From positions 14,820,526 through 14,884,525 of the forward strand of contig OY755247.1 in assembly GCA_963576725.1 (NCBI GenBank): a stretch of DNA of 64,000 nt, written 5' to 3'. A model generated the notes under the pieces. The model ran no database searches. It had not been told where the DNA came from and saw only the letters and a list, made by a program, of their open reading frames with translations. Made by a program: the position numbers and the translations under genes. The number at the start of each line of letters is the position of its first letter. The stretch's first letter is position 1. Origin of the DNA: Azorinus chamasolen. Taxonomy: Eukaryota; Mollusca; Bivalvia; Cardiida; Solecurtidae. Shown here piece after piece: positions 1-10,453 of this stretch.

Positions 1-68
1 AACGCCCCATTTCAGTAGATATATTCAAACAGGTTTGGTCTTAAAATATCCTATGGGATAATGGGTTA
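1..68 (-). mobile_element. PB-C MITE, 3' part only
   Basis: The conserved PB-C end (GTAGAT..TTCAAA, then TAATGGGTTAA) is visible. The rest lies outside the window. Confidence 0.7.
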
Positions 69-337
69 AGAATTGGAGCATACAGCCGATATTGCAGACA
101 GAAAAATTGCTTAGGGTGCATTCGGGTTAATGTCTACAACTGATTCTGCCAGAAAAGTACACACTGACATTTCCATGAACTCTGTCCGCATTTGTGGAGA
201 ACCCTATTGATCTCTAGGCCAGAATCAACTAATCAATTTCCTGCAATGACTTTTGACTGGACAGAGTCAACTAATAGTTATCCTTAAGATTTACAGAATG
301 CTAAGGATGCAATGTGGATCAAGATCAATTCAAAGTA

Positions 338-596
338 AACTTTCTCCCATGAATATTCATGTAAGAAATAATGACATTATGAATATTCATGTAAGAAATA
401 ATGACATTATGAATATTACTTAGATTATAATGGAAAAATGGGCACAGAACTTTTTGGACATGGCAGAGAAGCTTTAGAATCATATCTATATGATATCATA
501 AGCAAACAGAGCAGACCCTGATCAGATGGCTCCTGTAAGAGCCTTCTGATTTGGGTCTTCTGTTTGCAAATGCATTTATAATAAAGAAAGGGTTAA
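338..596 (-). mobile_element. PB-A MITE
   Basis: It has the reverse PB-A order: CCATGAATATTCATG end, AGCAAACAGAGCAGACCC arm, a degenerate core hairpin and GGGTTAA. The left TTAA is degraded. It carries a direct 30-bp duplication near its left end. Confidence 0.8.
351..410. repeat. 30-bp unit in tandem, two exact copies
   Basis: GAATATTCATG... to ...GACATTAT is repeated exactly at 351-380 and 381-410, inside a PB-A end. It is a local duplication absent from other PB-A copies. Confidence 0.9.
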
Positions 597-605
597 CTGT
601 AATAT

Positions 606-725
606 TCACTGATCAGGGTCTGCTCTGTTTGCTAATGGAATTTGACTGATCTGTTTCTTTAGTTAAAAATCTAAAATGTCTACGGTGCTCCACCATCCAT
701 ATTGAATATTCAGTAGGTATTGAAA
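606..725 (+). mobile_element. PB-B MITE, right half
   Basis: It matches the PB-B right half from GATCAGGGTCTGCTCTG through GAATATTCAGTAGGTATTG. The left arm and terminal GGGAAAGGGTTAA are missing. Confidence 0.7.
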
Positions 726-800
726 AGTGTTAATTGATTTGGGGGGACTGTTTGATGAAATCTTTGATTAAATTTCCATCCTTGTTGAATTCTTTCATAA

Positions 801-3070
801 AACTAGAAAATTGTGTCTGTAAGAGACAGTGATGCCCCCGTGTGGGTGCTTGCCTAGCTGTACGTAAAATTCCTAAGTCATTTGACCTTGGGCTTGCAGG
901 CAGCATGGGCCGGGTGCATAATGAAAGTATGGGTTGTGTTGAATGTGTATATGCAATTCCATGCCAATAGCTTTAGCCAAAGGTGCCCGACGCATGCTTG
1001 AACTCACCCACGGAACCTCCCCCCCCCCCCAAAAAAAAAAAAAAGAAAAAAAGAAAATGTGATCGAAGTATGTAAAACTATCCTAAAACTATCTATTTGA
1101 ACCTTAAACCACTCAGAAAAACAAGAAAAACACGATCCGGAAAAAAATTCCTATCGGGTCTATATATGTATTGAAAGGTATCTAACTACGTCAGATCAGC
1201 GGCGGAAAATACAACAGTCATGTTTTTCAAAGTCTTACAGCAAAGCCAATTCAACACCGATTTCAATCATTTTGGTCTTGATCCGTTCCAAACTCCATAT
1301 GCTAAGCGGCACAATTAGTGCTTTCCTTAAATATTGCTCCGCCTGTCGCTGCAAGACTGCGAATTTGAAAAAACGCTAGAGCGAAACGATGTGACTCCCG
1401 CCAGGATGCATAGACATATATAGGGAGCTCTGTATTCGTTAATCTTTTCAACAAAAACGCCAATTATGTTGAAACACTATCGAAAAACATTCAACTCACC
1501 GCAATTAAAACGGTGCTTACTATTTCCAGTCTGCTACGAGGCGCCAGTTTTCTTTCTCCAACTTTCCTTTTGAACGGATGCGACCATTTTGCTGTGACCC
1601 GGCTCATAATCTAGTCGATATGCAAATTGACTACTACTTCCGGGCCACAGCGAAATAGCCACCTCCATTCAAAACGAAAGTAGGAGAAGAAAACTGGCGT
1701 CTCGTAGCAGACTGGAAATAGCCAGCACCGTTTTAACTGCGGTGAGTTGAATGTTTTTCGAATGTGTTTCAGCATAATTCGCGTTTTTGTTGAAAAGTTT
1801 AACGAATACAGATCCACCTATATACTTCTATGCATCCTGGCGGGAGTCACATCGTTTCGCTCTAGCGTTTTTTCAAATTCGCAGTCTTGCAGCAACAGGA
1901 CGGAGCAATATTTAAGGAAAGCACTAATTGTGCCGCTTAGCATATGGAATTTGGAACAGATCAAGACCAAAATAATTGAAATCGGTGTTGAATTGGCTTT
2001 GCTGTAAGACTTTGAAAAACATGACTGTTGTATTTTCCGCCTCTGACCTGACGTAGTTCAATACCTTTCAATACATATATAGACCCGAAAGAAAAAAAAA
2101 ATCCGGATTGTGTTTTTCTTGTTTTTCGTAGTTTTAGGCTAGTTTACATACTTCGATCTTTTTTTTTTTTTTTTGGGTGGGGGTGGGGGGTGGGGGGTGG
2201 GGGGGTTGCATTAGTGAGTCCAAGCATGCGTCGGGCACCTTTGACTTTAGCGGCTAGTGAGATATAAGACGATGAAAAACTGTGACAACCAATTGCACTT
2301 AAAATTCCTAGTCATTTGACCTTGACCTTGGGCTTGCGGGCAGCATGGGCCGGGTGCGTAATGAAAGTATGGATGGTGTTGAATGTTTATATGCAATTCC
2401 ATGCCAATAGCTATAGCGGTTAGTGAGATATAAGACGATGAAAAAACTGTGACAACCAACTGCACGTAAAATTCCTAGTCATTTGACCTTGACCTTGGGC
2501 TTGCAGGCAGCATGGGTCGGGTGCATAATGAAAATATGGATGGTATTTAATATGTATTTGCAATTCCATGCAAATAGCTACAGTAGTTAGGGAGATATAA
2601 AACAATGAAAAAACTGTGACAACCAACTACATGCAAAATTCCTAAGTCATTTGACCTTGACCTTGGGCTTGTGGGCAGCATAGGCTGGGTGTGCAATGAA
2701 AGTATGGATGGTGTTTAATGTGTATATGCAATTCCATGGCAATAGCTAAAGAGGTTAGGGAGATATAAGACAATGAAAAAACTGTGACAAAACACTGCTA
2801 GTAAATGTGACAACCAACTGCATGTAAAATTTCCAAGCCATTTGACCTCGACCTTCGGCTTGCCGGCAGCATGGGTTGGGTGCCAAATGATAGCACAGAT
2901 GGTAATTGATGTGTATGTGAAGTTTCATGTGTATAAGTGTAGAAACTACTGACTTATAACACTTGAAAAACTGACATCCAACTGCACCTAAAAGCGTGAC
3001 ACACGGACAGACGGACGGACGGACATGTGCAAAATATAATGCCCCCTGACTATCGTCAACTGGGGCATAA
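801..3070 (+). mobile_element. HE element (HE-1) with ~167-bp tandem units
   Basis: It opens with a short stem (TGTCT...AGACA, 813-828) followed by ATGCCCCC. The body repeats a unit containing TTGACCTTGACCTTGGGC and GGCAGCATGGG at about 899, 2339, 2506, 2674 and 2865. It ends in an ACGG-rich run and a hairpin (ATGCCCCC...GGGGCAT, 3039-3068). It is interrupted by the 978-2243 foldback. No coding frame is convincing. The family assignment rests on architecture. Confidence 0.75.
978..2243. mobile_element. hAT-like foldback element, 1.27 kb
   Basis: Two arms (978-1602 and 1640-2243) are near-complete reverse complements around a 37-bp spacer. The ends are CAAAGGTGCCCGACGC and GCGTCGGGCACCTTTG, fitting the YARNG start seen in hAT elements. 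Flanking 8-mers GCTTTAGC (970-977) and ACTTTAGC (2244-2251) match at 7 of 8 positions. The neighbouring HE-1 units show the uninterrupted site. Subterminal C/A and T/G tracts lie in both arms. Short reading frames inside (for example 1747-2007) are unconvincing, so it is probably non-autonomous. Confidence 0.85.
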
Positions 3071-3100
3071 GCTCACAAACCCTGATTATTGAATAAAAGA

Positions 3101-3260
3101 CAGAGGTCCAGATAAGATGTGTAAATCATTTTCAAGAATAGCTCCTTTATTTCTCCACCAAACTGCATGTAATGGCCACTCTTTAGAATCGTCTCTTCGA
3201 GGCGATTCTAAAAAGTGGTCACAAACACAGGATTTGGTTGAGAAATGACTTTTGTAATAA
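3101..3260 (-). mobile_element. HT-F MITE, right end missing
   Basis: It starts CAGAGGTCCAGATAAGATG, then TTTCTCCACCAAAC, and carries the internal palindrome around TCGTCTCTTCGAGGCGA. It fades out after GAGAAATGAC. Confidence 0.8.
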
Positions 3261-3483
3261 GCATATTTACCTGTTGCATCGAAAATACAGAAATACACAA
3301 TGTCAGCACATACACAACATTGTTTCAATCCACAAGGCGACCATATTTCAACATTGAAACTACAGAAAAAAAAACCCACAAAAGCGACCACCAAAACAAG
3401 GTATAAATCATGGTAGTGTATAGTTAGGGTTGTATTTTTAATAAACACAAGAAAGCAGAAAAAAAGTTTATGCAAGAATAGCG

Positions 3484-3605
3484 TTAATACACATTTGTTT
3501 CAGGCAATAACATCTGGACTGTTGTTGCCCTCACCCTTCGGGCTAGGGACAACAACAGCCCCTTGGGACACTGCAGATGTTATTGCCCGAAAAAACATGT
3601 ATTAA
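3484..3605. mobile_element. Short foldback (120 bp) with TTAA ends
   Basis: GGCAATAACATCT and CTGTTGTTGCCC on the left are mirrored by GGGACAACAACAG and AGATGTTATTGCC on the right, around CCTTCGGGC. Outer arms TTAATACA / TGTATTAA extend the pairing. It is probably a separate MITE family. Confidence 0.65.
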
Positions 3606-3609
3606 CCCT

Positions 3610-3963
3610 CTAATCTTATTAATACTCATGATGCAGTGGTCTAGTGGTAACATGCTTGACTGGCGGTCCGGAGGTCTGGGGTTCAAATCCCGGTCCCTCG
3701 AGAAAATTTCAGAGACGCTTTTCAGTGTCTCCCACCTGCATCTCTTCTCGACCCAGGGGTTAAATTGGGTACCTGTGAGGGTCACTAGCTGGTACTGTAG
3801 CAGCATGATTGCGCCATATGTTAGCAGTGCTCAATATTGTAGGCGAATGTCTCAATGACCAGGGGAGTAAATGTAGTCGGCTGAGCAGTCATTCGGACTG
3901 AAAGTAAACTATTACTAGGTACTTTACTTTTTACATGAATATTCATGGAGTAAAAGGTTTAAG
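3610..3963 (+). mobile_element. PB-A right end, split by a SINE
   Basis: TAATCTTATTAATACTCATG (3610-) and TTACATGAATATTCATGG (3931-) are consecutive in intact PB-A copies. Here they are separated by the tRNA-derived SINE. Confidence 0.65.
3631..3930 (+). mobile_element. tRNA-derived SINE
   Basis: An A box TGGTCTAGTGG (3637-3647) and a B box GGTTCAAATCC (3680-3690), 43 bp apart, both match the pol III consensus. A ~220-bp non-tRNA body follows, with GACCCAGGGGTTAAATTGGG. The acceptor stem does not pair, so this is not a functional tRNA gene. It sits inside a PB-A end, so it is younger than that copy. Confidence 0.8.
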
Positions 3964-4013
3964 GTACATAGGCCACTGCTGAAGCAAACCAACATACAAC
4001 AGAAATGATGTTG

Positions 4014-4179
4014 CTGAGCAACAGATAACGGTAGTTCCCAAATACTAAAATCATCATTTTCCACCAAACGCTATACTGTTACTACTTTTTAGAATCGTCT
4101 CGAAGTATAGGGCGTTTTGGAGAAATAAAGGAGCTATTCTTGAAAATGCTGAAATTTGTGCATCTTATCTGGAGCTCTG
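4014..4179 (+). mobile_element. HT-F MITE
   Basis: It runs from CAACAGATAACGG through CCACCAAACGC, then GGAGAAATAAAGGAGC and CATCTTATCTGGAGCTCTG. The central palindrome is shortened. Confidence 0.75.
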
Positions 4180-4380
4180 CGTTTTCTAATTTGCTGAGTG
4201 TGCATTTTCTCATTATCTTGATTAATTTTTAACGTTTCAACAGTGAAATTTTTTTTCTGCATACAGATTGGTCAATTTAAAACACTATTTAGATAATCTG
4301 TAATTGCTGAGAAATTAAATGTTATAAATGTCCTGATCTAATTAAATTGAAATACCAAGCTCCTCCAAGCATTTTGAGGG

Positions 4381-4530
4381 TTAAACCCTTTACTGTACAG
4401 GGATGCCTTAACACCTTTGCAAACAGAGAAGAGACAGCTCAGGATTGCTCTGGATTAGGGTTGCTTTATAAAATAATATACATCTATTTCTACAAGGTCT
4501 GCCATCGCAAAAAACTCTTGTGTTCATATG
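4381..4530 (+). mobile_element. PB-A MITE, degraded
   Basis: TTAAACCCTTTACTG, GCAAACAGAG and a GTCTGCCATCGC block follow PB-A order. The core hairpin and right end are lost. Confidence 0.5.
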
Positions 4531-4634
4531 TCATATGTCTTCCTAGCTGATAAACTACTGTCGTTATATTGGACAAGTTTCAATGTCTAAGACTGAGGTC
4601 AAATGTCAAGGTCATGATGAGATTATTCTGATGA

Positions 4635-4850
4635 TTAACCCTTTACTCCATAAACACCTTTCTATGCCTTTGCAAACAAAGTAGACCCAGACCCAGCTCT
4701 GTTTGCTTGTGATATAATACAGATATGATTCTACAGTATCTGTCATGGCTCAAAACATCCTGTGTCCATTGCTATTACAACAACTAATCTAATTATTACT
4801 CATGATGTTATTGTTTCTTACATGAATATATATATGGAATAAAGGGTTAA
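4635..4850 (+). mobile_element. PB-A MITE, core hairpin deleted
   Basis: Both termini are present (TTAACCCTTTACTCCATAAA and GGAATAAAGGGTTAA). The left arm jumps from AGACCCAGACCCAG to CTCTGTTTGC, so the palindrome centre is lost. Confidence 0.85.
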
Positions 4851-5098
4851 AAAGCTGTGTTACAAAACCCCTCTAATGCGACCACCAAAAATGGGTATAA
4901 TTCTGGGTGGCCTAGTCTGGTGGCAGCTTAATGCAGGACAAAAGTTATGCAGAAAGCTCCTACAGGAGCTTTCTGTATAACTTCCGTCCTGCATTAAGCA
5001 ACCACCTGCTTTAAATGACGCCAGTGGCTGTTTATAAAGTGGTCACATTAGCGGGGTTTTACTGTATATGGAATAAAGGGTTAAAAAGCTGCGTTACA
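4831..5098. repeat. 34-bp direct repeat flanking a TG-G element
   Basis: Copies at 4831-4864 and 5065-5098 differ at one base. Each contains the PB-A terminus GGAATAAAGGGTTAA plus AAAGCTG[T/C]GTTACA. A TG-G element fills the gap. A simple TA insertion would duplicate 2 bp, not 34. Confidence 0.9.
4863..5064 (+). mobile_element. TG-G pogo-like MITE
   Basis: Its left end AAAACCCCTCTAATGCGACC lacks a few bases of the usual CAGT start. Its right end is GCGGGGTTTTACTG. The core is AGAAAGCTCCTACAGGAGCT within a long palindrome (GCAGGACAAAAGT / ACTTCCGTCCTGC). Confidence 0.85.
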
Positions 5099-5152
5099 AG
5101 CATTTTCTAAAATTGATGTAAAAGGCCAAGCCAATAACAAATTGATCTCGAA

Positions 5153-5315
5153 TGGAGCTCCAGAATTATAAGATGCGTAAATTAAAACATTTTCAAGAAT
5201 AGCTTCTTTATTTCGCCACCAAACCCTGTGTTGTGACCACTCTTTAGAATCCTCTCTTCGAGTGTAGTGGTGAAATGACAATTTTAGTATTTGGGTATGC
5301 CCCTATATCTCTGAG
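5153..5315 (-). mobile_element. HT-F MITE
   Basis: It runs from GGAGCTCCAG, TAAGATGCGTAAATTAAAAC and CCACCAAACCCTG to ATTTGGGTATGCCCC. The central palindrome is partly lost. Confidence 0.75.
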
Positions 5316-5381
5316 TGAGAATCCAAAGGGGCTGCTGAATAACAAACTTGGTGTTGAAAGAGATCACTAAGATGTACATAC

Positions 5382-5579
5382 CTTTTCCCATGACTGGGTC
5401 TAAATACATATCCATGTGCTGACCATGCATTGTGGGTACTTCCGGACAGCAGCAGATGCAGCAGCAGCAGATTCACACAAGATGGTGAAGTTCCAAGGCA
5501 TTGTAACACGCTGATAGTCCACCGGTAAGTCCCAAGTCCCGTAACACAGAAAATATTCCAAATTGAGCACAATTACCAC
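5382..5579 (-). other. Exon-like segment (minus strand), coding status doubtful
   Basis: Read on the minus strand, this 198-bp stretch lies between a good acceptor (pyrimidine-rich tract ending TTTTGCAG) and a good donor (AAAAG|GTATGT). No frame stays open throughout: one frame starts VVIVLNLEYF and stops near the end, the others stop earlier. The plus strand also has a donor-like CCG|GTAAGT (5525-) and a 29-codon frame from the ATG at 5425. The motif CCGGAAGT (ETS-like) and a CAG run lie here. It could be a non-coding exon, a decayed exon or chance. It is free of recognised repeats (5316-5628), which favours function slightly. Confidence 0.25.
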
Positions 5580-5628
5580 CTGCAAAAGATTCAGGAAAAA
5601 ATAATACACTGTGAGGTCTCTCTTGATC

Positions 5629-5804
5629 CTTTCCTTTATATAAAAGCTTTTTCACACCCTTACAAACAAAGAAGACCAAGATCAGATGACTCCTATAAGA
5701 ACCGTCTGATCTGGGTTTGTTGAGTTGCTTATGGATTTATATAGATCTGATCCTACACTATTTGTAGATGTGTGAAAAGGGGTTTATAAGAAGGAAAGGG
5801 TTAA
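5629..5804 (+). mobile_element. PB-A/B hybrid MITE with long terminal repeats
   Basis: Both ends are alike: CCTTTCCTTTATATAAAAGC on the left, and TTTATAAGAAGGAAAGGG before TTAA on the right. The core hairpin GACTCCTATAAGAACCGTC is imperfect. Confidence 0.7.
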
Positions 5805-5806
5805 AG

Positions 5807-5953
5807 CAGAGCTACAGATTAAGGGGCGTACCCAAATACTAAAATCGACATTTCTCTACCAAACCTTATACTGTGACCACTCTTCAGAATTGTCTCAAAT
5901 TAAAGAAGTTATTCTTGAATTTGTTTAATTTATGCATCTTATCTGGAGTTCTG
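5807..5953 (+). mobile_element. HT-F MITE, internally deleted
   Basis: It starts CAGAGCTACAGATTAAGGGG and ends GCATCTTATCTGGAGTTCTG. The right arm of the central palindrome is missing. A PB-C copy abuts its right end at TTAA. Confidence 0.85.
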
Positions 5954-6184
5954 TTAACCCATTCCAGCATATTGTCGCCTTTTGACGCTTCCTTAAAAGT
6001 CACTTTGTGAAACCATTGTGATAAATAGAGCATTTGCTCCTATAGGAGTAAATGCTCTATTTATCACAATGGTTTCAAACTACAAAATTACAAAAAAAAA
6101 TCCTTTTCTCTAGTTAATGCTCCTTTTCGGTAGATTTATTCAAAGTGGATGGATCTAAAAGTAGCCTATGATGGAATGGGTTAA
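5954..6184 (-). mobile_element. PB-C MITE, intact
   Basis: TTAA lies at both ends. GAAACCATTGTGATAAATAG pairs with its mirror around GCATTTGCTCCTATAGGAG. The right terminus reads GGAATGGGTTAA. Confidence 0.9.
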
Positions 6185-6772
6185 ACTTTGGGCAGCCATA
6201 CAATACAATTACATTTATATAGCCCAAAGAGTATTTGCCATGATCATTTATTTACTATTTGGGCATTTTAGAGAGGTTCTACCGTATTTATTTTCTCTTT
6301 CAAATATTTCAGCAGATTAATTGGTGAATGCTGAAAGAACCACTAAAAAGATTTTAATTAAATTCCTGCTTAACAATGTTGAATCATCAATATCATTATT
6401 TGAAGTGATTTGATTATTGACAATTTTGAGAACTTTTTACACTATGTTTCTTAAAATTGCCTTTTCTGCATGTCTGGACTTCTCCAATTGCTTGTTTGTG
6501 TTGATTAACGTCCATTTCTGCTCACTATAGGCTAATTGGAAGCTACAGAGTGAGGGGACAGGATACAGAGAAACCCCGGTGTGATGCCGGGTGTCACAAT
6601 GCCGTACTCTTATTATCGACAAGAGTTTCCCTGGCATGGTTCTTTTAGATGCACCGTGTCTAGCACTGATACATCGAACCTTGGTTTATAGTCTTGTCCT
6701 AGGACTTTCCAATGGCTTGGATCTTGATACTCAGTGTTAGAGGCATATATAGATAAGAACTAAATAATTATT
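6185..6772. other. No recognisable feature
   Basis: About 590 bp of AT-rich sequence matches none of the window's repeats. Short open frames (for example minus 6437-6637) lack splice or codon support. Confidence 0.6.
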
Positions 6773-6957
6773 TAACTCATTCTCCCTAGACTATTTTTAG
6801 ACCCAACCCCTTTGAATTAATCTACCGAAAATGAGCATTAACTATAGAAAAGGAGAATTTTAGAATTTGGTAGTTTTGAAACCATTGTGATAAGTAGAGC
6901 ATTTGCTTCTCATAATGGAGAAAATGTTCCATTTATCACAATGGTTTCAAAAAATGA
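6773..6957 (+). mobile_element. PB-C MITE, right end replaced
   Basis: It starts TTAACTCATTCTCCCTAG and contains the ACCATTGTGATAAGTAGAGC palindrome. After the second arm the sequence switches to a short HT-F fragment (about 6966-7016). Confidence 0.8.
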
Positions 6958-7021
6958 GTTTTTTTCTAGAAAAGCTTTTATGCTGTGACGATTCTTTAGA
7001 ATTGTCTAAAGATTACTATAT

Positions 7022-7137
7022 TACTTCATAAACAAACAGAGCAGACCCTGATCAGACGGCTCCTATTGGAGCCGTCTGATCTGCGTCTACTCTGTTTGAA
7101 AAGGCGTGCAGAGGCGTATTTATGGAGCAAAGGGTTG
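7022..7137 (-). mobile_element. PB-A MITE, right half
   Basis: A strong core (GACGGCTCCTATTGGAGCCG) and the terminal arm to GGGTTGA are present. The other terminus is absent. Confidence 0.85.
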
Positions 7138-7149
7138 ACCAGCCATCAA

Positions 7150-7229
7150 AAAGAGGTCTAAGTATGGTTCTGTAAGACAGGTGGTAGCTTAATGAAGGGC
7201 AAAAGTAAGGCAGAAAGCTCCTTTAGGAT
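7150..7229 (+). mobile_element. TG-G half palindrome
   Basis: GACAGGTGGTAGCTTAATG to AGAAAGCTCCTTTAGG is one arm of a TG-G core. The second arm is missing. Confidence 0.65.
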
Positions 7230-7438
7230 CAAGATCAGGGTCATGATTGTTAGACACATCAAAGTAGTATGTGAAATTTTGCCTTCCTAAGAAGCATCGG
7301 TTGAGGAGATATCCTCAGGACAAACACCCAAACAGAAGGAGGAACGGTGGGATGGACGGAGGGGGATGGAAGGAAGGACGGATGGAGTGCAGACCCATAG
7401 CCCCTCCCCCCTCCTGTGCCCGGTGGGGGACTAAAAGC
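7230..7438 (+). mobile_element. HE element, 3' part
   Basis: A GGA-rich simple run (7340-7390) leads to a hairpin-like GCCCCTCCC...GGTGGGGGACTAAAAG end, as in other HE 3' ends. The 5' end was not found. Confidence 0.5.
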
Positions 7439-7600
7439 TGTAGGAAACAAATAGCTTTGCAACAAAGTATGTCTATGAATTACACAGAAAATTGTCTATA
7501 CAACTGAATTTATCTATTTTGTCTACTTATTTTTTAAACTTTGACCACATAAGTAGTACATCGAGGTGACCAGCCAAGCGAAACTAGCCTATCCTGTAGT

Positions 7601-7902
7601 AAACAAGAGTGCCAGTGGGCACAATATACGCCTGTCGAGGCCTTGTTCAACATAAATTGAGGTTAACATTTTTGCTAAATGCAAATGCTAAATGCAATGC
7701 TAAAGTCCAATTATGCAACATTGACCTTGGATATACGTACCAGGACACACCCCTGCTACTGTAGCATGTCCAGATAAACATTGTGGTGAAATTTGAGAAG
7801 GATCCATCAAGAAGAATTTGAGTTAAGAGATGTTACAGACAGACGGACGGACAGACAGCGCCTTTCCATAATACGTCATGTCTTTTCAAACGGGCGTATA
7901 AA
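7601..7902 (+). mobile_element. HE element, short complete copy
   Basis: It opens AACAAGAG followed by stem GTGCCAGTGGGCAC (7609-7622). It carries an ACGGACGG run and closes ATACGTC...GGGCGTATAAAAA (7871-7902). At ~300 bp it is one of the smallest HE copies with both ends. Confidence 0.75.
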
Positions 7903-7926
7903 AAGTGCAAAATTTTAAACTTTGAC

Positions 7927-7998
7927 GAAGCAACAGATAAAGTTGTGTACTCAAATACTAACATCATCCTCATTTACACATCGTATCTGGATCTCTGT
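7927..7998 (+). mobile_element. HT-F remnant
   Basis: CAACAGATAAAGTTG, ACTCAAATACTAACATC and CGTATCTGGATCTCTG are the two ends fused after loss of the middle. Confidence 0.7.
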
Positions 7999-8239
7999 TT
8001 GATGATAGAAATTGCAGTTGCAACCATTGCTGTGAAACACATTCATTTTTGTATAGGTGCACTGGCACTGGTGCACCAACTATCATATGGCAGTTGTTAC
8101 AGTGCATTTATGAACTAGCTCTATTGGCTGTACATAAAAACCCCTTTTTGGCCCCCAATTTAAATTTACACTTTTGAATGAAACTTAAACCTTTTCTCAT
8201 GCTGAATATTCAATTGTGTGAATCCATCCGGTATAAATA

Positions 8240-8468
8240 TTAACCCATTCCTCCATAAGCTATTTTAAGATCCAACCTCTTTGAATAAATCTACTGAAAA
8301 GGAGCATTAACTGGAGAAAAGGAAACTTTTAGAATGTTGTAGTTCTGAAACCATTGTGATAAATAGAGCATTTGCTCCTTAGGAGCAAATGCTCTATTTA
8401 TCACAATAGTTTTCAAAAGTGAATTTTACAGAGGCATAGAAATGCATATTTATGGAGGAAAGGGTTAA
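8240..8468 (+). mobile_element. PB-C MITE, intact
   Basis: TTAA lies at both ends. The palindrome meets at TTTGCTCCTTAGGAGCAAA. The right arm ends ATTTATGGAGGAAAGGG, which resembles a PB-A end, so the copy mixes terminal types. Confidence 0.9.
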
Positions 8469-8631
8469 TGAGATGAATCATTCTTAAGTTGGATCAATGT
8501 ATAGCCACTGAATTATAATGGCTGTCTCATATAATTATGTCTACACCACTAGCAAGCAAAGGGTTAATTACGATCCGATTCAGTACAAACATAGCTGTAT
8601 CATAAACAAAAACAATCCAACAAGGTTAACT

Positions 8632-9054
8632 CAGAGCTCCAGATAATATACATGTATTTAAATATTTTCAAGAATAGTTCTTTATTTGTCCGCCAAACCC
8701 AATACTGTGACCACTTTTTAACCCTTTCTCTCATACAAACGTGTTTTCACGCATTTGCAAACAGAGTAGACCCAGATCAGACGGCTCCTAGAGGAGCCGT
8801 CTGATCAGGGTCTGCTCTGTTTGCTTATGGAATTTGATAGATCCATGTCTTTACCTTCTAAAATAGCTACAATGTACCATCTTCCAGATTTGATTATAAC
8901 TGTTTTGTTCATGAATATTCAATGGGTATTAAAATTTGGACTAAACATAGAACAGGGAAAGGGTTAAATCGTCTAAAAAGTGGTCACAGTAAAGGGTTTG
9001 GTGGAGAAATTACAATTTTAATATTTAGGGTACACACTTTTATCTGTAGCTCTG
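8632..9054 (+). mobile_element. HT-F MITE split by PB-B
   Basis: The ends CAGAGCTCCAGATAATATAC and TATCTGTAGCTCTG flank an inserted PB-B. Removing it restores GACCACTTTT-TTAA-ATCGTC, close to other HT-F copies. Confidence 0.85.
8718..8967 (+). mobile_element. PB-B MITE, intact
   Basis: It is a 250-bp copy with TTAA on both sides. The core is GACGGCTCCTAGAGGAGCCG and the right end AACAGGGAAAGGG. It is inserted in HT-F. Confidence 0.93.
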
Positions 9055-9063
9055 CATATGCTC

Positions 9064-9300
9064 TCTTTTCTTCATAAATACGCCTTTCTATGACTTTGCA
9101 AACAGAGTAGACCCAGATAAGATGGCTGCTATATGAGCCGTCTGATCAGGGTCTGCTAAAAACTTTTTCCCGCCTTTGCAAACAGAGTAGTCCAGATTTC
9201 CTTGTGATCAAGCCTGCATAATTATGCCATTATAAATATTCTAATAAATATTCATAATGCCATTATTTCTTACATGAATATTCAACAGAGAAAGGGTTAA
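9064..9300 (+). mobile_element. Two PB-A pieces joined
   Basis: A left half with an imperfect core (9064-9157) is followed by a second AAACAGAGTAG arm and a PB-A right half ending CAGAGAAAGGGTTAA. This looks like a recombinant rather than one element. Confidence 0.7.
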
Positions 9301-9414
9301 AAACAAGCATTAAAATGGTTAAAGTTTATGCTAGGTTTTCATATCTAGAACTGATGGTCAATAATTTTTGTGTCCATGTTTATGAGTTAAATATAAGATA
9401 TTCACAATAGATTT

Positions 9415-9681
9415 TTAACTCTTTACTCCATTGATACGTTTAAGCCCTAATTTCCTTCATATAAATGCAGTTTCACACATCTGCAATCAGAATAGACCCA
9501 GATCAGATGGGTTCTATAGGAGCCATCTGATCAGGGTCTGCTCTGTTAGCAAATACAATTTGAAAGTTCTGATTCTTTACGTTCTTTAAAGTAGCTACAT
9601 TATGTTCCATTTTCCATATTTCATTATAACTAGTTTGTCTATGAATATTCAGTATGTATTGAAATTTGGAATAAATATAGG
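9415..9681 (+). mobile_element. PB-A terminus then PB-B, cut by HT-F
   Basis: TTAACTCTTTACTCCATTG (9415-) is a stray PB-A end. PB-B runs from TTTCCTTCATATAAATGC to TTTGGAATAAATATAGG, where HT-F is inserted. Confidence 0.75.
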
Positions 9682-9873
9682 CAGAGCTACCGATAAAGGT
9701 GCATACCCAAGTACTAAAATCGTCATTTCTCCATCAAACCCTATACTGTGACCACTCTTTAGAATCGTCTCGAAGAGACGATTCTAAAGCTAGGTCACAG
9801 TATAGGGTTTGGTGGAGAAAAAAGGAGCTATGCTTGAAAATGTTTAAATTTACGCATCTTGTCTGGAGCTCTG
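9682..9873 (+). mobile_element. HT-F MITE, complete, with 8-bp target duplication
   Basis: It starts CAGAGCTACCGATAAAGG and ends TCTGGAGCTCTG. Flanks AATATAGG (9674-9681) and CATATAGG (9874-9881) match at 7 of 8 bases, supporting hAT-type insertion. The palindrome TAGAATCGTCTCGAAGAGAC is well kept. Confidence 0.88.
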
Positions 9874-9881
9874 CATATAGG

Positions 9882-9967
9882 GTCTGCTCTATCATTTATA
9901 TAATATATATCTCTCCAGCACAGCAGACTCTATTTGCAAAGGCCTTAAAAAGCATACAAAGGGTTAA
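9882..9967 (-). mobile_element. PB-A half
   Basis: GCAGACTCTATTTGCAAAGG and CATACAAAGGGTTAA follow the HT-F insertion. Confidence 0.65.
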
Positions 9968-10033
9968 CCATTTACGAAAAAAAATATGCCTTTCTAAGCA
10001 TTAGCAAAAGCTGGAATTATGAATGACTTATTT

Positions 10034-10215
10034 CAGATAAATGTCAGATACTATCATCCTTTCTCCACCAAACCCCATGTTGTGACCACTCTTTAGAATT
10101 GTCTCAAAGAGAAGATTCTAAAGAGTTGTCACAATATAGGGTTTATAGTTTGGTGGAGAAATAATGGAGTTATTCTTGAAAATGTTTTAATTTATGCATT
10201 TTATCTGTACCTCTG
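10034..10215 (+). mobile_element. HT-F MITE
   Basis: CAGATAAATG, then CTCCACCAAACCCC, both palindrome arms and TTATCTGTACCTCTG. The first few bases of the left end are lost. Confidence 0.85.
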
Positions 10216-10263
10216 TTATTTGGGTAGTCACTGTATGCAGGTTTTATTGACTTGCAGATGTGC

Positions 10264-10453
10264 TTAACCCTTTACTCAACAAATACGCATTTTTATCCTT
10301 ACGCAAACAGAGTAGACCCAGATCAGATGGCTCTTGTAATATAGATAAGACAGTTTCTGCCATGGCCAAAATCGTTAATATGCCATTATAAAAATGAATT
10401 TGATTAATATTCATGACATCGTTATTTTTTACATGAATACTCATGGAGTTAAT
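10264..10453 (+). mobile_element. PB-A MITE, half of core deleted
   Basis: TTAACCCTTTACTCAAC lies on the left and ATACTCATGGAGTTAA on the right. The second arm of the hairpin is missing after GATGGCTCTTG. Confidence 0.85.
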